A stretch of 64,000 nt of DNA from Thalassoroseus pseudoceratinae (GTDB lineage: Bacteria > Planctomycetota > Planctomycetia > Planctomycetales > Planctomycetaceae): NCBI RefSeq assembly GCF_011634775.1, contig NZ_JAALXT010000002.1, forward strand, positions 186,001-250,000. Reading direction: 5' to 3'. Below the pieces are notes generated by a model. That model searched no databases. It saw nothing but the letters and a program-made list of their open reading frames with translations, and had not been told where the DNA came from. This document shows, piece after piece, positions 8,529-16,957 of this stretch (positions are counted from its first letter, which is position 1; each line of letters opens with the position of its first letter). The position numbers and the translations under genes were made by a program.

Positions 8529-9722
8529 CTACATGCGGGCGGCTTCGTTGAGCATTCCAACGTAGAGCGTCGCCACGCGGAAGATAAGGACGATGATGAA
8601 CACCGCGACCATGGCCCAGATAACCCACGCGAGTGTTGAGGTCATTGCTTTCAGTGCGCGTTGGGCTTCTTCCTCGAATTGCGGACCGAGATGGTCCAGC
8701 ATTTCGGGCACGGTTCCGGTTTCCTCGGCGGTTTCCACCATTTCGAGGTATTCGCCAGGGAAAAGTTGCGTTCGTCGCATTGCCCAAGCAAGCGGTTCGC
8801 CGGATTCCACTTCACGCCAAATCTGCGGAAACGCTGCGATGTACGCTCCGTTACTGGTGGCGTTCAGGCTGGCTTCCAAGCTTTCGCGGATATCCATACC
8901 GGAATTCTGAGTCAACGAGAAGGCCCAGGAAAAACGAGCGATCGCGAACGAACGCATGCAACCGCCGAATACGGGAATCTTCATCAAAAGTGGATCGAGC
9001 AGTTTGCGACCTTGCATCGATTTCGTGACCAGCAAATACCCGCCGATCAACGTGCCGAGCGTCCCGTAGCACGCGAAGAGCCAGACGACGGCTCCGGTTC
9101 CGCCGCTCAAACCGAACGGTAGAACCTGCAACGGTTTGCTGCCGGTACTCTGGGCGATCATTCCCAAAACCAGGACCAACAAAGCGATGACCCAAATAGC
9201 CGCGTTGAGCTGAAACATCGGCCAGGCAATCGCACGGAAGAAACTTCGTCGCAACCGCACGAGGTTCTCATAGTGCAATGCGAGACTCTTGAGAATTTCC
9301 GGCAGTGCCCCGGTTTTCTCGCCGACGGAGACCATGTCGATCATCAACGGTGGAAACGCATTGCCCTGCTCTGCCATGCTGGAGGCGACATCGTGCCCTT
9401 CTTGAACCGCCTCATCGACGTGATGCAACGCAGTTCGCGCACGTTGGTCGTGTGTTCGCTTGGCGACAACACTGAACGCCTTCCGAGCAGCGACACCGGA
9501 TTCGAGCATCGTGCCGAGCTTTCGACAGGTTGTCGAGAGGGTCGTCAACCGAATGCGTCCACCGAACCCACGTGATGCACCGGCGGATGTCGAGGTGTCG
9601 CCGGTGTCGTCTTTGAGTTTATCGAGCGGATGGCTGAGTTTGATCTTCTTTTTGGAGTCGCTGGACGAACGTCGCGACACTTTCGGTGGTAAACTCGGCT
9701 TCTTGCGTTCGTGCATCGTCAT
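8529..9722 (-). CDS. Type II secretion system F (GspF/PilC) family membrane protein
   Basis: A 397-residue inner-membrane platform protein of the type II secretion or type IV pilus kind. It has two related cytoplasmic domains, starting about residues 55 (LSTTCRKLGTMLESGVAARK) and 255 (FAIARFSWAFSLTQNSGMDI). Both contain the family's FPP/FPG and E.TG elements (VSVGEKTGALPEILKSL; VETAEETGTVPEMLDHL). Membrane segments lie between the domains and at the C-terminus. The first 50 residues are charged and Ser/Lys-rich. The start (ATG at 9722 or 9716) lies inside the 3' end of the upstream thioredoxin-like gene, giving about 100 bases of overlap in another frame. No other secretion genes are visible, so it may act with a locus elsewhere. 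Confidence 0.88.
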   Translation of the reverse strand: MTMHERKKPSLPPKVSRRSSSDSKKKIKLSHPLDKLKDDTGDTSTSAGASRGFGGRIRLTTLSTTCRKLGTMLESGVAARKAFSVVAKRTHDQRARTALHHVDEAVQEGHDVASSMAEQGNAFPPLMIDMVSVGEKTGALPEILKSLALHYENLVRLRRSFFRAIAWPMFQLNAAIWVIALLVLVLGMIAQSTGSKPLQVLPFGLSGGTGAVVWLFACYGTLGTLIGGYLLVTKSMQGRKLLDPLLMKIPVFGGCMRSFAIARFSWAFSLTQNSGMDIRESLEASLNATSNGAYIAAFPQIWREVESGEPLAWAMRRTQLFPGEYLEMVETAEETGTVPEMLDHLGPQFEEEAQRALKAMTSTLAWVIWAMVAVFIIVLIFRVATLYVGMLNEAARM

Positions 9723-10170
9723 TGTCAAACCGCCGAGCCAGTGTTCCATCCCGACCGTAAACCAGGACCGCCGGTGTGGAAGAAAGATCGATTTGGTCCA
9801 AAAAATCCAAGAATGGATCACTCAGCAGAACATTGTCGGTCATCCGCCCATGTTTCCGCAAGACCTTGAGAACGCCTTCGCGGTAATACGCCGGCGGCTT
9901 ACCGGGAATGCCATCGTAATCGCACGCAACGGTCATCCAAACAATGCCGTCGTGTTTCTTCGCGATCGCCCCGTATTTCGGTAGGTCTTCCAAACACTTG
10001 CCGCAGGTGGTGGTCCAGATGTTGACGACGACAATCTTGCCATGATGTTTCGCAATTCGTCGCTGGACACCTTTCCAATCGGTGATCGAAAGTGACACGT
10101 CCGCTGCCATCGCCGTCGTTGCAAATAACAGATGCATCACCAAGACGAAGATGGAGCGGCGGTCAATCAT
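9619..10170 (-). CDS. Secreted thioredoxin-fold (TlpA-like) protein
   Basis: A 183-residue exported redox protein. Residues 1-23 form a signal peptide (hydrophobic core then TAMAAD). The thioredoxin core follows, with the strand KIVVVNIWTTTC leading into the active-site motif CGKC and a cis-Pro segment STPAVLVYGRDG. This places it among TlpA/ResA-like disulfide oxidoreductases, which act in the periplasm, although the CGKC dipeptide is less common than CxPC. ATG 10170 is chosen because only a TTG lies further upstream and the signal peptide begins here. Its last 100 bases overlap the GspF-like gene in a different frame, suggesting translational coupling. The specific substrate is not known. 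Confidence 0.82.
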   Translation of the reverse strand: MIDRRSIFVLVMHLLFATTAMAADVSLSITDWKGVQRRIAKHHGKIVVVNIWTTTCGKCLEDLPKYGAIAKKHDGIVWMTVACDYDGIPGKPPAYYREGVLKVLRKHGRMTDNVLLSDPFLDFLDQIDLSSTPAVLVYGRDGTLARRFDNDDARTQEAEFTTESVATFVQRLQKEDQTQPSAR

Positions 10171-10200
10171 GGGGAGATCTCTCAACTTGGAATGAGTTTA

Positions 10201-11442
10201 TCAGACGACGTTCACGTTCGAGAGCAGTCGGTTCAGTTCCGCACTGACATCCGCTTCCGCAAAGTACGATGGATAAATCAGTGTTTTCAACTGGTGAAAT
10301 TTTCCGGGCTGCTGGAGAGATTCCAGGTCCTTCGTTTTCACGGAGTATGTGTCCAGGCGGAGTTCCTCAAGAGCCGGCAATCCGGTGCCGTCAGCGATCG
10401 TTTGGATGGCCAGTCCCACGGAAACTTCCGGTGAGATGGAAAGCCGACGGACGTTTGAAAGTGTATCCGAGTCCATCAACGCAGACAGAGCTTGCAGGCC
10501 AATATTGCAACCGTTGAGTTCCAGTCGCTTCAAGTTCGTCAAGCGGTCCGACGTCGCCAACTGGCTGATGCCCTCGTCCGTGAGAGCCCCGTTATCGCAT
10601 ATGTTCAACTCCTCGAGCGGGTCCGCATGGCCGTTCTCGAGAATGGCTTTCAGACCGACATCGGTCAGTCCGCAACCTGCCAACGAGAGCCGTTTCCACC
10701 GACACTTCGGCCAATTATCGGCCAAGCTTTGGATGTGAATGTCGGTCATGTTGTTGTGGCAAACTTCGACATCCGTCAGTTGCTCCCACAAACGTCCGCG
10801 AGCCACATCAGCAAGATCATCGAACGCCAAAAAATCGAGATGCCAAATTTTGAGTTTCTCGAGTCGCGGGAGTGATTCTGTTGTCGCAAGTGCAACCAAT
10901 CCCGCATGCCCCAAGCCGTTGCTGGTCAGATTCAGTTTGCGGATGTTCTTCAGATGTTTCGATCGCAGAAGTCGTTTCAACCGTCGTGTGCCCATCTGAC
11001 ATGCGGTAAAATTCAGCGAATCCAACCGCTCCAACCATTTCGATTCCAGCAATTCGTTGAGCACGGTTTTCATAGCGTTGATCTTCATCTCGCGAATCGT
11101 CGGGGCACGATCCAACAACGCCTCCGCATTTTGCAGGTGATTCTTCGCGTTCAGCGTGACAACTTCCACGAAACCGCGACGGAATTCGTAATTGCGAATG
11201 GCCGCAACTTTCAGGTCCTTCGTCCATTTCGATTTGTGCTTTTTGAAGAGCGTGTTCTGCCGTTCTTCCAGCGGTTTTCGGGTCGGATCGTAATCGCCAA
11301 CCTGTGCCAACTCGCATTGCACGCGGATATATTCCCCCCGCGGATCGCCCTGCTCGTCCAACCAATCCGCGTAGACCAGCCGAGGCAAGTCGTTGTCAGG
11401 GTCCTCAACGATCGCTTGCAGAAATTGCTCGTGAGCGGACAT
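10201..11442 (-). CDS. TIGR02996 domain plus leucine-rich repeat protein, copy 1
   Basis: A 413-residue protein. Residues 1-46 are the TIGR02996 repeat-companion domain (FLQAIVEDPDNDLPRLVYAD, WLDEQGDPRGEYIRVQCELA), which is well known in planctomycetes and usually precedes repeats. The rest holds about eight to ten leucine-rich repeats of the LxxLxLxxN/C type (for example WKRLSLAGCGLTDVGLKAIL and LKRLELNGCNIGLQALSALM). There is no signal peptide, so it is probably cytoplasmic and binds another protein. It is 10 bases downstream of a paralogue of the same length and architecture, on the same strand. The molecular partner is unknown. Confidence 0.85.
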   Translation of the reverse strand: MSAHEQFLQAIVEDPDNDLPRLVYADWLDEQGDPRGEYIRVQCELAQVGDYDPTRKPLEERQNTLFKKHKSKWTKDLKVAAIRNYEFRRGFVEVVTLNAKNHLQNAEALLDRAPTIREMKINAMKTVLNELLESKWLERLDSLNFTACQMGTRRLKRLLRSKHLKNIRKLNLTSNGLGHAGLVALATTESLPRLEKLKIWHLDFLAFDDLADVARGRLWEQLTDVEVCHNNMTDIHIQSLADNWPKCRWKRLSLAGCGLTDVGLKAILENGHADPLEELNICDNGALTDEGISQLATSDRLTNLKRLELNGCNIGLQALSALMDSDTLSNVRRLSISPEVSVGLAIQTIADGTGLPALEELRLDTYSVKTKDLESLQQPGKFHQLKTLIYPSYFAEADVSAELNRLLSNVNVV

Positions 11443-11451
11443 GAGCGGTCA

Positions 11452-12708
11452 TCAATATGGGGAGTAGATGAAGATTTTCACGTCGGGCAGTAGTTCTCGC
11501 AGTTCGGCCAACACGTCGTCATCCATGGTTCCCGCTAAAATCACGAGCGTTTTGAGTTGTTGCAACCGATTTGGTTGGCGAAGGCTCGCGAGATCGCTGG
11601 ATTGAATCGGATTGATACTCAGATATAACGTTTCGAGGTTTGGCAGTCCCGTGCTGTGGGCAACGATCGGTAAATAGAACTCCGGAAACAAGGCTGACGA
11701 AATGTAGAGTTTGCGCAATTCCACCAAGGATTGCGAATTCAGCACGGCGTTCAGACCATCCTCGATGTAGTTGCAACCGCGAATGTCGAGGGATCGAAGC
11801 GTTCCCAAGGCATCGGCGTTTGCCAACATCGCGATGGCGGAGTCCGGCAACCGATAGCACCGCTTGAGGCTCAAAGATTCCAAAGACGTGAGGTGACCGT
11901 TCTCCAATAATGCCTGGAAGCCGCGTTCGGCGAATGCATTGAAGCTGAGGTTCAAGTGCTTCCATCCGCAGACCGGCCAACTTTCGGCGAGTGTTTGAAT
12001 GGCATCATCTTCCCATGCGTGTTCGGCAAGTTCGACGGATTCCAATTGTTTCCACAACGGACCGCAACCGATCTTTGAGAGCTTGGACGGTTCCGCGGCT
12101 TCCGAGTTATTGCAGATGAGTTTGGTCAGTTTCGGGAACTTGCCGGAATCCACAAACGCTTGGAAACCGCCGGCCAGAATGTTGTTGCTGGTCAGATCGA
12201 GTTCGCGAATCTCTGTGAAGTGTGGCGACTCCAATAGCGTTCGCATCCGCCGCAGTCCGAGTTTGTTACCCGCGAGATTCAGCGAGTCGATGCGTTCCAG
12301 CCACTTCGATGTGATGAATTCGGGAACGACCGCCTTGAGTGCATTGACCTTCACCTTGCGGATCGTCGGGACTGTATCCAACAACGCCTCGGCGTTCTGC
12401 AGATGATTTTTTACGTTGAGCGTGACCGCTTCCACGAACCCGCGTCGAAACTCAAAAACACGAATGGCTGCGACCTTCAAGTCTTTTGACCACTTCGTCT
12501 TGTGTTTTTTGAGCAGGGTGTCTTGTCGTTCTTCCAACGGAATGCGGTCGGGGTCGAACTCGTCGAGTTTTGCCAATTCACATTGGACTCGGATGAACTC
12601 ACCCCGCGGATCGCCCTGCTCGTCCAACCAATCCGCGTAGACCAGCCGAGGCAAGTCGTTGTCGGGATCCTCAACGATCGCATGCAGAAATTGCTCGTTG
12701 GTCTGCAT
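11452..12708 (-). CDS. TIGR02996 domain plus leucine-rich repeat protein, copy 2
   Basis: A 418-residue tandem paralogue of the gene immediately downstream. The N-terminal 46 residues are nearly identical to that gene (FLHAIVEDPDNDLPRLVYAD, WLDEQGDPRGEFIRVQCELA), followed by the shared LEERQ.TLLKKHK.KWSKDLKVAAIR segment. The LRR region is clearly related but much more diverged. About 60 bases near the 5' end are identical in DNA between the two genes, which is far more conserved than the rest. It lies 18 bases downstream of rsmA, so rsmA, this gene and copy 1 may form one transcript. Function is unknown; binding of a protein partner through the repeats is the natural guess. Confidence 0.85.
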   Translation of the reverse strand: MQTNEQFLHAIVEDPDNDLPRLVYADWLDEQGDPRGEFIRVQCELAKLDEFDPDRIPLEERQDTLLKKHKTKWSKDLKVAAIRVFEFRRGFVEAVTLNVKNHLQNAEALLDTVPTIRKVKVNALKAVVPEFITSKWLERIDSLNLAGNKLGLRRMRTLLESPHFTEIRELDLTSNNILAGGFQAFVDSGKFPKLTKLICNNSEAAEPSKLSKIGCGPLWKQLESVELAEHAWEDDAIQTLAESWPVCGWKHLNLSFNAFAERGFQALLENGHLTSLESLSLKRCYRLPDSAIAMLANADALGTLRSLDIRGCNYIEDGLNAVLNSQSLVELRKLYISSALFPEFYLPIVAHSTGLPNLETLYLSINPIQSSDLASLRQPNRLQQLKTLVILAGTMDDDVLAELRELLPDVKIFIYSPY

Positions 12709-12726
12709 CGACTCTGGTTCCGGATT

Positions 12727-13638
12727 TCACGGATTGGATTGTGTAATGGCATGCAAGCGGTTTGAGAGTTCGACCAATTGAGCCGGTTCGAGTTGCTCCG
12801 CGCGGACATTCGTGGGCAGATTCATGTCTTCCAACATGCTCCGCACGTCGTCTTTGGATAGCGTTTTGCGATACATCCCCGCCAGCACACCGGCCATTAG
12901 TTTTCGTCGCAGCGTGAACAGCCGCCGGAGGAAGTCTTGAAAGAACTCCCGGTCGGAAATTTTGGCCATGGCATCATGATCCGGAACGACCCTTACGATG
13001 GCCGAATTCACTTTCGGTTGTGGCCAGAAGACGCTCGGTGGCAGCTTGCGGAGGATTTCCACGCGACATTGCGACTGCATCCACACCGATAATGCACTGT
13101 AGTCCGATGTTCGAGGACCGGCGATCATGCGTTCGGCGAGTTCGAGTTGAATCGTCGTCACCATACGTTCCCACGGCCAATCTGTCGCTAGCAAGTTCGA
13201 CATCACTGGCGTGCCGACGCTGTAAGGAAGGTTTGCGACCAGCTTCAACCGACGTGACTCATCCACCGCCAAAGCCTTGTCCACTTCGGCAACAACTTCG
13301 TCCGCGAAATGGTTCTTATTCCGCAATGCATCGATGTTAAGTAACGATAGATTGTCCGCGTTGGCAAGGACATCGCTCGCCAATCGGTACATATTCGGGT
13401 CGATTTCCACTGCAACGACGTGTGCCGCCAGATACGCGAGGAAAGACGTCATCCCACCCGTCCCGACGCCCACTTCCAGGACGACATCATCCGGCGTGAT
13501 ATCCGCCTCACGAACGACAAAGTCAATGATGTTAATGTCGATCAGAAAATTTTGGCCAAGCCGTGCGTTCGGCCCGAAACCGTGTTCGCGGAACAGGGAC
13601 ATCAAACGGGATCGCGTTTGCCGCTCGATCGGTTTCAT
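12727..13638 (-). CDS. rsmA: 16S rRNA (adenine-N6,N6) dimethyltransferase RsmA (KsgA)
   Basis: A 303-residue methyltransferase that dimethylates the two adjacent adenines in the 3' terminal hairpin of 16S rRNA during 30S assembly. The N-terminus contains the family's LGQNFLID, the SAM-binding motif I is LEVGVGTGGMT, and the acidic ribose contact is in VAVEIDP. The catalytic motif IV is NLPYSV. The C-terminal helical domain (FLRRLFTLRRKLMAGVLAGM) matches the family. Length is usual. The ATG overlaps the ribE stop codon as ATGA, indicating translational coupling. Confidence 0.95.
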   Translation of the reverse strand: MKPIERQTRSRLMSLFREHGFGPNARLGQNFLIDINIIDFVVREADITPDDVVLEVGVGTGGMTSFLAYLAAHVVAVEIDPNMYRLASDVLANADNLSLLNIDALRNKNHFADEVVAEVDKALAVDESRRLKLVANLPYSVGTPVMSNLLATDWPWERMVTTIQLELAERMIAGPRTSDYSALSVWMQSQCRVEILRKLPPSVFWPQPKVNSAIVRVVPDHDAMAKISDREFFQDFLRRLFTLRRKLMAGVLAGMYRKTLSKDDVRSMLEDMNLPTNVRAEQLEPAQLVELSNRLHAITQSNP

Positions 13639-14288
13639 TGATCCTCCACGGTCGGCGTTGCCAACAATTTCGCGACGTATTTGCCGAGCATGTCGGCTTC
13701 GATGTTCACAGCGTCACCCACCGCTCGCGTGCCCAGTGTGGTCGCGTCGAGTGTGTGAGGAATCAACGCGACACGGAACGACTCCGCCGTCGGATCGACT
13801 ACGGTCAAGCTCACGCCATCCACAGCGACCGAGCCTTTGGAGACCATCAAACGGGCCAACGCCGACGGAATTTGAAAGGTCATGAAGACCCACTCTTGGC
13901 CGTCGCTGCCGGGTTCCGTTTCGATTGCCGTCACGGTGCCTTGGCCATCGACGTGCCCTTGCACGAAGTGACCGCCCAACCGTCCGCCAACTGCCAATGA
14001 ACGTTCCACATTCACCCGATCACCAACGGCCAATCGCCCTAAGTTGGTTTTCGATAGCGTCTCGGACCCCGCTTGAAAATCGAGGACCATGCCTTCGCGA
14101 GCCACCACCGTCAGGCAGCATCCATTGAGAGCGATGCTGGCTCCCAGATCGGTTCCGTCGGGGTGATCGGAATTGACGCACGCTTCACCCAGCGGTGTGC
14201 CAGACATGTCAATACCCAGACGGATCCCGGCCGATTCGTTTTGAATCCGCTGAACCCGACCACAACCTTCCACCAATCCCGTAAACAT
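13635..14288 (-). CDS. ribE: Riboflavin synthase, alpha subunit
   Basis: A 217-residue enzyme that dismutates two molecules of 6,7-dimethyl-8-ribityllumazine to riboflavin. It starts with the family hallmark MFTGLVEGCGRVQ and has the expected internal duplication of two lumazine-binding barrels. Barrel 1 has SIALNGCCLTVV, and barrel 2 has SVAVDGVSLTVVD. The linker holds the GGHFVQGHVDG motif (residues about 95-105). I start at 14288 because the family begins at MFTG; the frame is open 40 codons upstream but without similarity. The stop overlaps the rsmA start. I see no FMN riboswitch upstream. Confidence 0.95.
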   Translation of the reverse strand: MFTGLVEGCGRVQRIQNESAGIRLGIDMSGTPLGEACVNSDHPDGTDLGASIALNGCCLTVVAREGMVLDFQAGSETLSKTNLGRLAVGDRVNVERSLAVGGRLGGHFVQGHVDGQGTVTAIETEPGSDGQEWVFMTFQIPSALARLMVSKGSVAVDGVSLTVVDPTAESFRVALIPHTLDATTLGTRAVGDAVNIEADMLGKYVAKLLATPTVEDQ

Positions 14289-14496
14289 CGACCCCACCTT
14301 GTGAAACGCAAACCGGCAGTATGTCACTCTTTTGGGCGATTGTATAGTTTGAAGTCGAGCAAATCTCGCCCGGCGTGCCAGGCAACTTGGATTGTCGATG
14401 GCCAACAACGCTTGACGCTCCGTTTGGGGTCGGTCAGACTTCTGTTGACAAAAGTTTAGCGGTCGATGGCGGAATTCTTTCTCAGGGAGGGAAAAG

Positions 14497-15204
14497 ATGA
14501 TTCAGCTTGTTCTCACGTTCACCGCGTTGGCTCCTCCAATGTTCGAGGGGCTGCGACACGACTTCATCGCCGAAGCTTTGGAAGAACAGCATTGCAGCGT
14601 CAGCATGTCGCACATGGAACGGGTCCCGGTCGGACCACGTCCCGCCGCTGGTTCACCGTTTGGCACGCCGACGAAACTTCAATCCACATTACCGTTTTGG
14701 ATTGAAAGCACATGGCTGCGGTTCAAATATCGCCGGATCGAATCCGTGAGCGTTCGTTGTGACTCGGAAGAGCAAGTGGCAAAGACAGTCGCATTGCTGA
14801 AGAAACTTCCGACTGTCCCAAGTCTGACAATTCGTTCAACGCCGTTTGAACTCGGCGACCTCGAAGAAGTGATGATGAGTTGCCGAGTCGGGAAGTTGGG
14901 CATCACGAGCATGCCATTGCCACGCACGGCGATTTCGGCGTTGTCGCAACCGAGCCTGACGTGGCTCTGCGTGATGCGGACGCACTTTTCGAGTGCCGGC
15001 ATTGACGAATTACCGTTGTCGCTGGAATACTTCGATGCCACACGCACCCGAATCAACGACGATGCGTTACCCAAGTTTGTGAAATTCACGAATTTGAAAC
15101 GGCTAAAACTCCGCCGCACACCGACAAGTCGTCAGGCGGTTGAAACGCTCCGCCGTCAAATGCCGTGGTGTGAAATCGACTGGCAACCACTCCAGAACCC
15201 ATAG
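14497..15204 (+). CDS. Hypothetical protein with C-terminal leucine-rich-repeat-like region
   Basis: A 235-residue soluble protein with no signal peptide. The ATG has a strong ribosome-binding site (AGGGAGG about 6 bases upstream). Residues 75-120 hold a DSEEQVAKTVALLKKLP helix and strand. The last 100 residues show an irregular LRR pattern: LTWLCVMRTHFSSAGIDELP, LEYFDATRTRINDDALP, LKRLKLRRTPTSRQAVETLR, and the ending MPWCEIDW, which is common at the end of short planctomycete LRR proteins. It is followed 13 bases later by a Nudix gene on the same strand. I do not recognise a specific function. Confidence 0.65.
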   Translation: MIQLVLTFTALAPPMFEGLRHDFIAEALEEQHCSVSMSHMERVPVGPRPAAGSPFGTPTKLQSTLPFWIESTWLRFKYRRIESVSVRCDSEEQVAKTVALLKKLPTVPSLTIRSTPFELGDLEEVMMSCRVGKLGITSMPLPRTAISALSQPSLTWLCVMRTHFSSAGIDELPLSLEYFDATRTRINDDALPKFVKFTNLKRLKLRRTPTSRQAVETLRRQMPWCEIDWQPLQNP

Positions 15205-15217
15205 CTGCGATGATAGA

Positions 15218-15634
15218 ATGGACACGCCTAACGCACGTCTACGAATTGGAATTGCCATCGTCGAGCGTGCGGAACGGTTCGTCATCGGCGTGCGGAGTCT
15301 GCACGGATCGCAACCCGGCAAATCCGAATTTCCCGGCGGAAAATGCGATCCGGGGGAATCGCCGGTCGATTGTGTCGTTCGAGAATGCGAGGAAGAAACC
15401 GGTTTAACGGTGCACCCCTTCGAGGAAATCTCCATCGTCACAACCGAGCGGTTGGAACTTCACTTCTGGCGTTGTCGTGTTGGCGACGAGTTCGCACAAA
15501 CCGAACCACCGCTGACATCTCCATTCCGCTGGGTTCCGCGACACGAATTGGCCGAACTCGATTTTCCGGATGCGAATGCGTCGATCGTGCGTCGATTGGT
15601 ATTTGGATCGCGAATCGAACCTGACAGTCCGTAA
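15218..15634 (+). CDS. Nudix hydrolase
   Basis: A 138-residue Nudix-family pyrophosphohydrolase. The complete Nudix box is present, beginning at the Gly of FPGGKCDPGE and ending CEEETGL, and fits Gx5Ex7REUxEExGU. A full set of metal-binding Glu residues is therefore present. It resembles MutT-like and ADP-ribose pyrophosphatase-like members of about 130-150 residues. The substrate cannot be told. The start ATG at 15218 is chosen because the preceding in-frame codons read through the stop region of the upstream gene. It is probably cotranscribed with the LRR-like gene. Confidence 0.85.
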   Translation: MDTPNARLRIGIAIVERAERFVIGVRSLHGSQPGKSEFPGGKCDPGESPVDCVVRECEEETGLTVHPFEEISIVTTERLELHFWRCRVGDEFAQTEPPLTSPFRWVPRHELAELDFPDANASIVRRLVFGSRIEPDSP

Positions 15635-15781
15635 AACCGGATCAATCGTGCAGGACGCGGATCACTTTCGCCGTTCCCGTCAATGCCCCCGGGCATGGTC
15701 GTTGGCAGAACCTATATTTGGTCGGTGTGGAAGCTTCCGGAATGTTTCCACATTTCGCGTGACCCGATTTGGTTGGCTGCT

Positions 15782-16864
15782 ATGTCCGCACCCACGTCCG
15801 AACAGACGAAACTCACAACCTGCCCCCAATGCCAAGAAACCACCGAATGGGGGGCAGCATCCTGGTGTCCGGAATGCGGCTACTATCCAGCATTCGCCAC
15901 CGTCCCGAAGTCAGCGGCACCGGTGCTCAAGGATTTCGACGACGAAGACGACGAGGACGTCGAAGAACGCCCGTGGGAAGAACCCGAACCCGGTCCGATT
16001 TGGCAACTGGTTCCCGGTTGGTTGATTCTGCTGGTCATCGGCATGATTGCGATGTTGGGGGTGAGCATCGCGGGGCGAGCACTCACTGCGTCCGATGAAG
16101 GTTCGATGCGATTGCTCTGGACTCTCACGCAACTCTTTGCAGGCGTTGCGGTTGCGGGTTTGGCTCACACCGCATCTTACATGCACGCGATCCAAAAGAA
16201 CGACAAACTTTCACCGATGGACTTCCTGCTCAAACCCGGTGAAGTATGGAAGCCGACGTTGGCCAATCTTCCGGCAACCGGCAACCGGTTGTGTTTGTGG
16301 GCGTGGGGTGTTACTGCGATCTTTGGTGCGTTGATCATCGTCGGGGGAATTCGTTGGAGTGCCATGTTCGAGGACTGGGGCTTCGAAAAATCTGCTCAGA
16401 AGAATCTTGTGCAAGCGGTGGTTCAGAAGGCACGTCAGGAACAAGCCGAGAAAGCCGCCCAGAATGGTTCACTCGAAGAGGCGATGAACGACTTCGTCGG
16501 CGAGGAAGAAGAGAACAAAGAACCGAAACCGCCAGCCATCGAGACCGATTGCGTCGTCGTGGGGTATCGAGCCAACCAGAAGGGCGATGTGATGATGCTG
16601 CTACTCGCGGCGGCTCCACGAGGACGGTTGCAATATCTTGGCACTCTCAACGTGACCGATTTACCGCAGGAAACCAGCGAAACTCTCAATGAACGGATTC
16701 GGCGTACCGAACACCGTGCGACACCGTTCGTCAGTCCCATGCCGATTAGCGGGAACTGGCTTCAACCGACGCTGCTGGTGCGAGTCGGGCATGATGACTG
16801 GACCAAGAACTTCCGCATGATCCGTCCGGTGTTCTTGGAATTGCTCCGCGAAACAAAACTGTAA
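15782..16864 (+). CDS. Zinc-ribbon membrane protein of unknown function
   Basis: A 360-residue protein. The N-terminus has two Cys pairs (TTCPQCQE and WCPECGYYP, residues about 14-36) that form a zinc ribbon. A strongly acidic linker follows (DDEDDEDVEERPWEE). Three membrane segments come next (LVPGWLILLVIGMIAM, LFAGVAVAGLAHTASYM, WGVTAIFGALIIVGG), then a soluble C-terminal domain of about 170 residues with a charged helical insertion rich in Glu. It resembles uncharacterised planctomycete membrane proteins, and I assign no function. The ATG at 15782 directly precedes the ribbon. Codon pattern resembles its neighbours. Confidence 0.65.
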   Translation: MSAPTSEQTKLTTCPQCQETTEWGAASWCPECGYYPAFATVPKSAAPVLKDFDDEDDEDVEERPWEEPEPGPIWQLVPGWLILLVIGMIAMLGVSIAGRALTASDEGSMRLLWTLTQLFAGVAVAGLAHTASYMHAIQKNDKLSPMDFLLKPGEVWKPTLANLPATGNRLCLWAWGVTAIFGALIIVGGIRWSAMFEDWGFEKSAQKNLVQAVVQKARQEQAEKAAQNGSLEEAMNDFVGEEEENKEPKPPAIETDCVVVGYRANQKGDVMMLLLAAAPRGRLQYLGTLNVTDLPQETSETLNERIRRTEHRATPFVSPMPISGNWLQPTLLVRVGHDDWTKNFRMIRPVFLELLRETKL

Positions 16865-16957
16865 GACACGGAAATTAGGCGAGTTATTGGACTCGTTCCG
16901 AAGACTGCGGTATCGTCGAGGCATTCCTGACGAATTCCCACACTCGGAGAGACCAAT

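Noticed and set aside
14289-14496. FMN riboswitch before ribE
   Set aside because: None of the conserved FMN-element segments can be recognised in the leader region.
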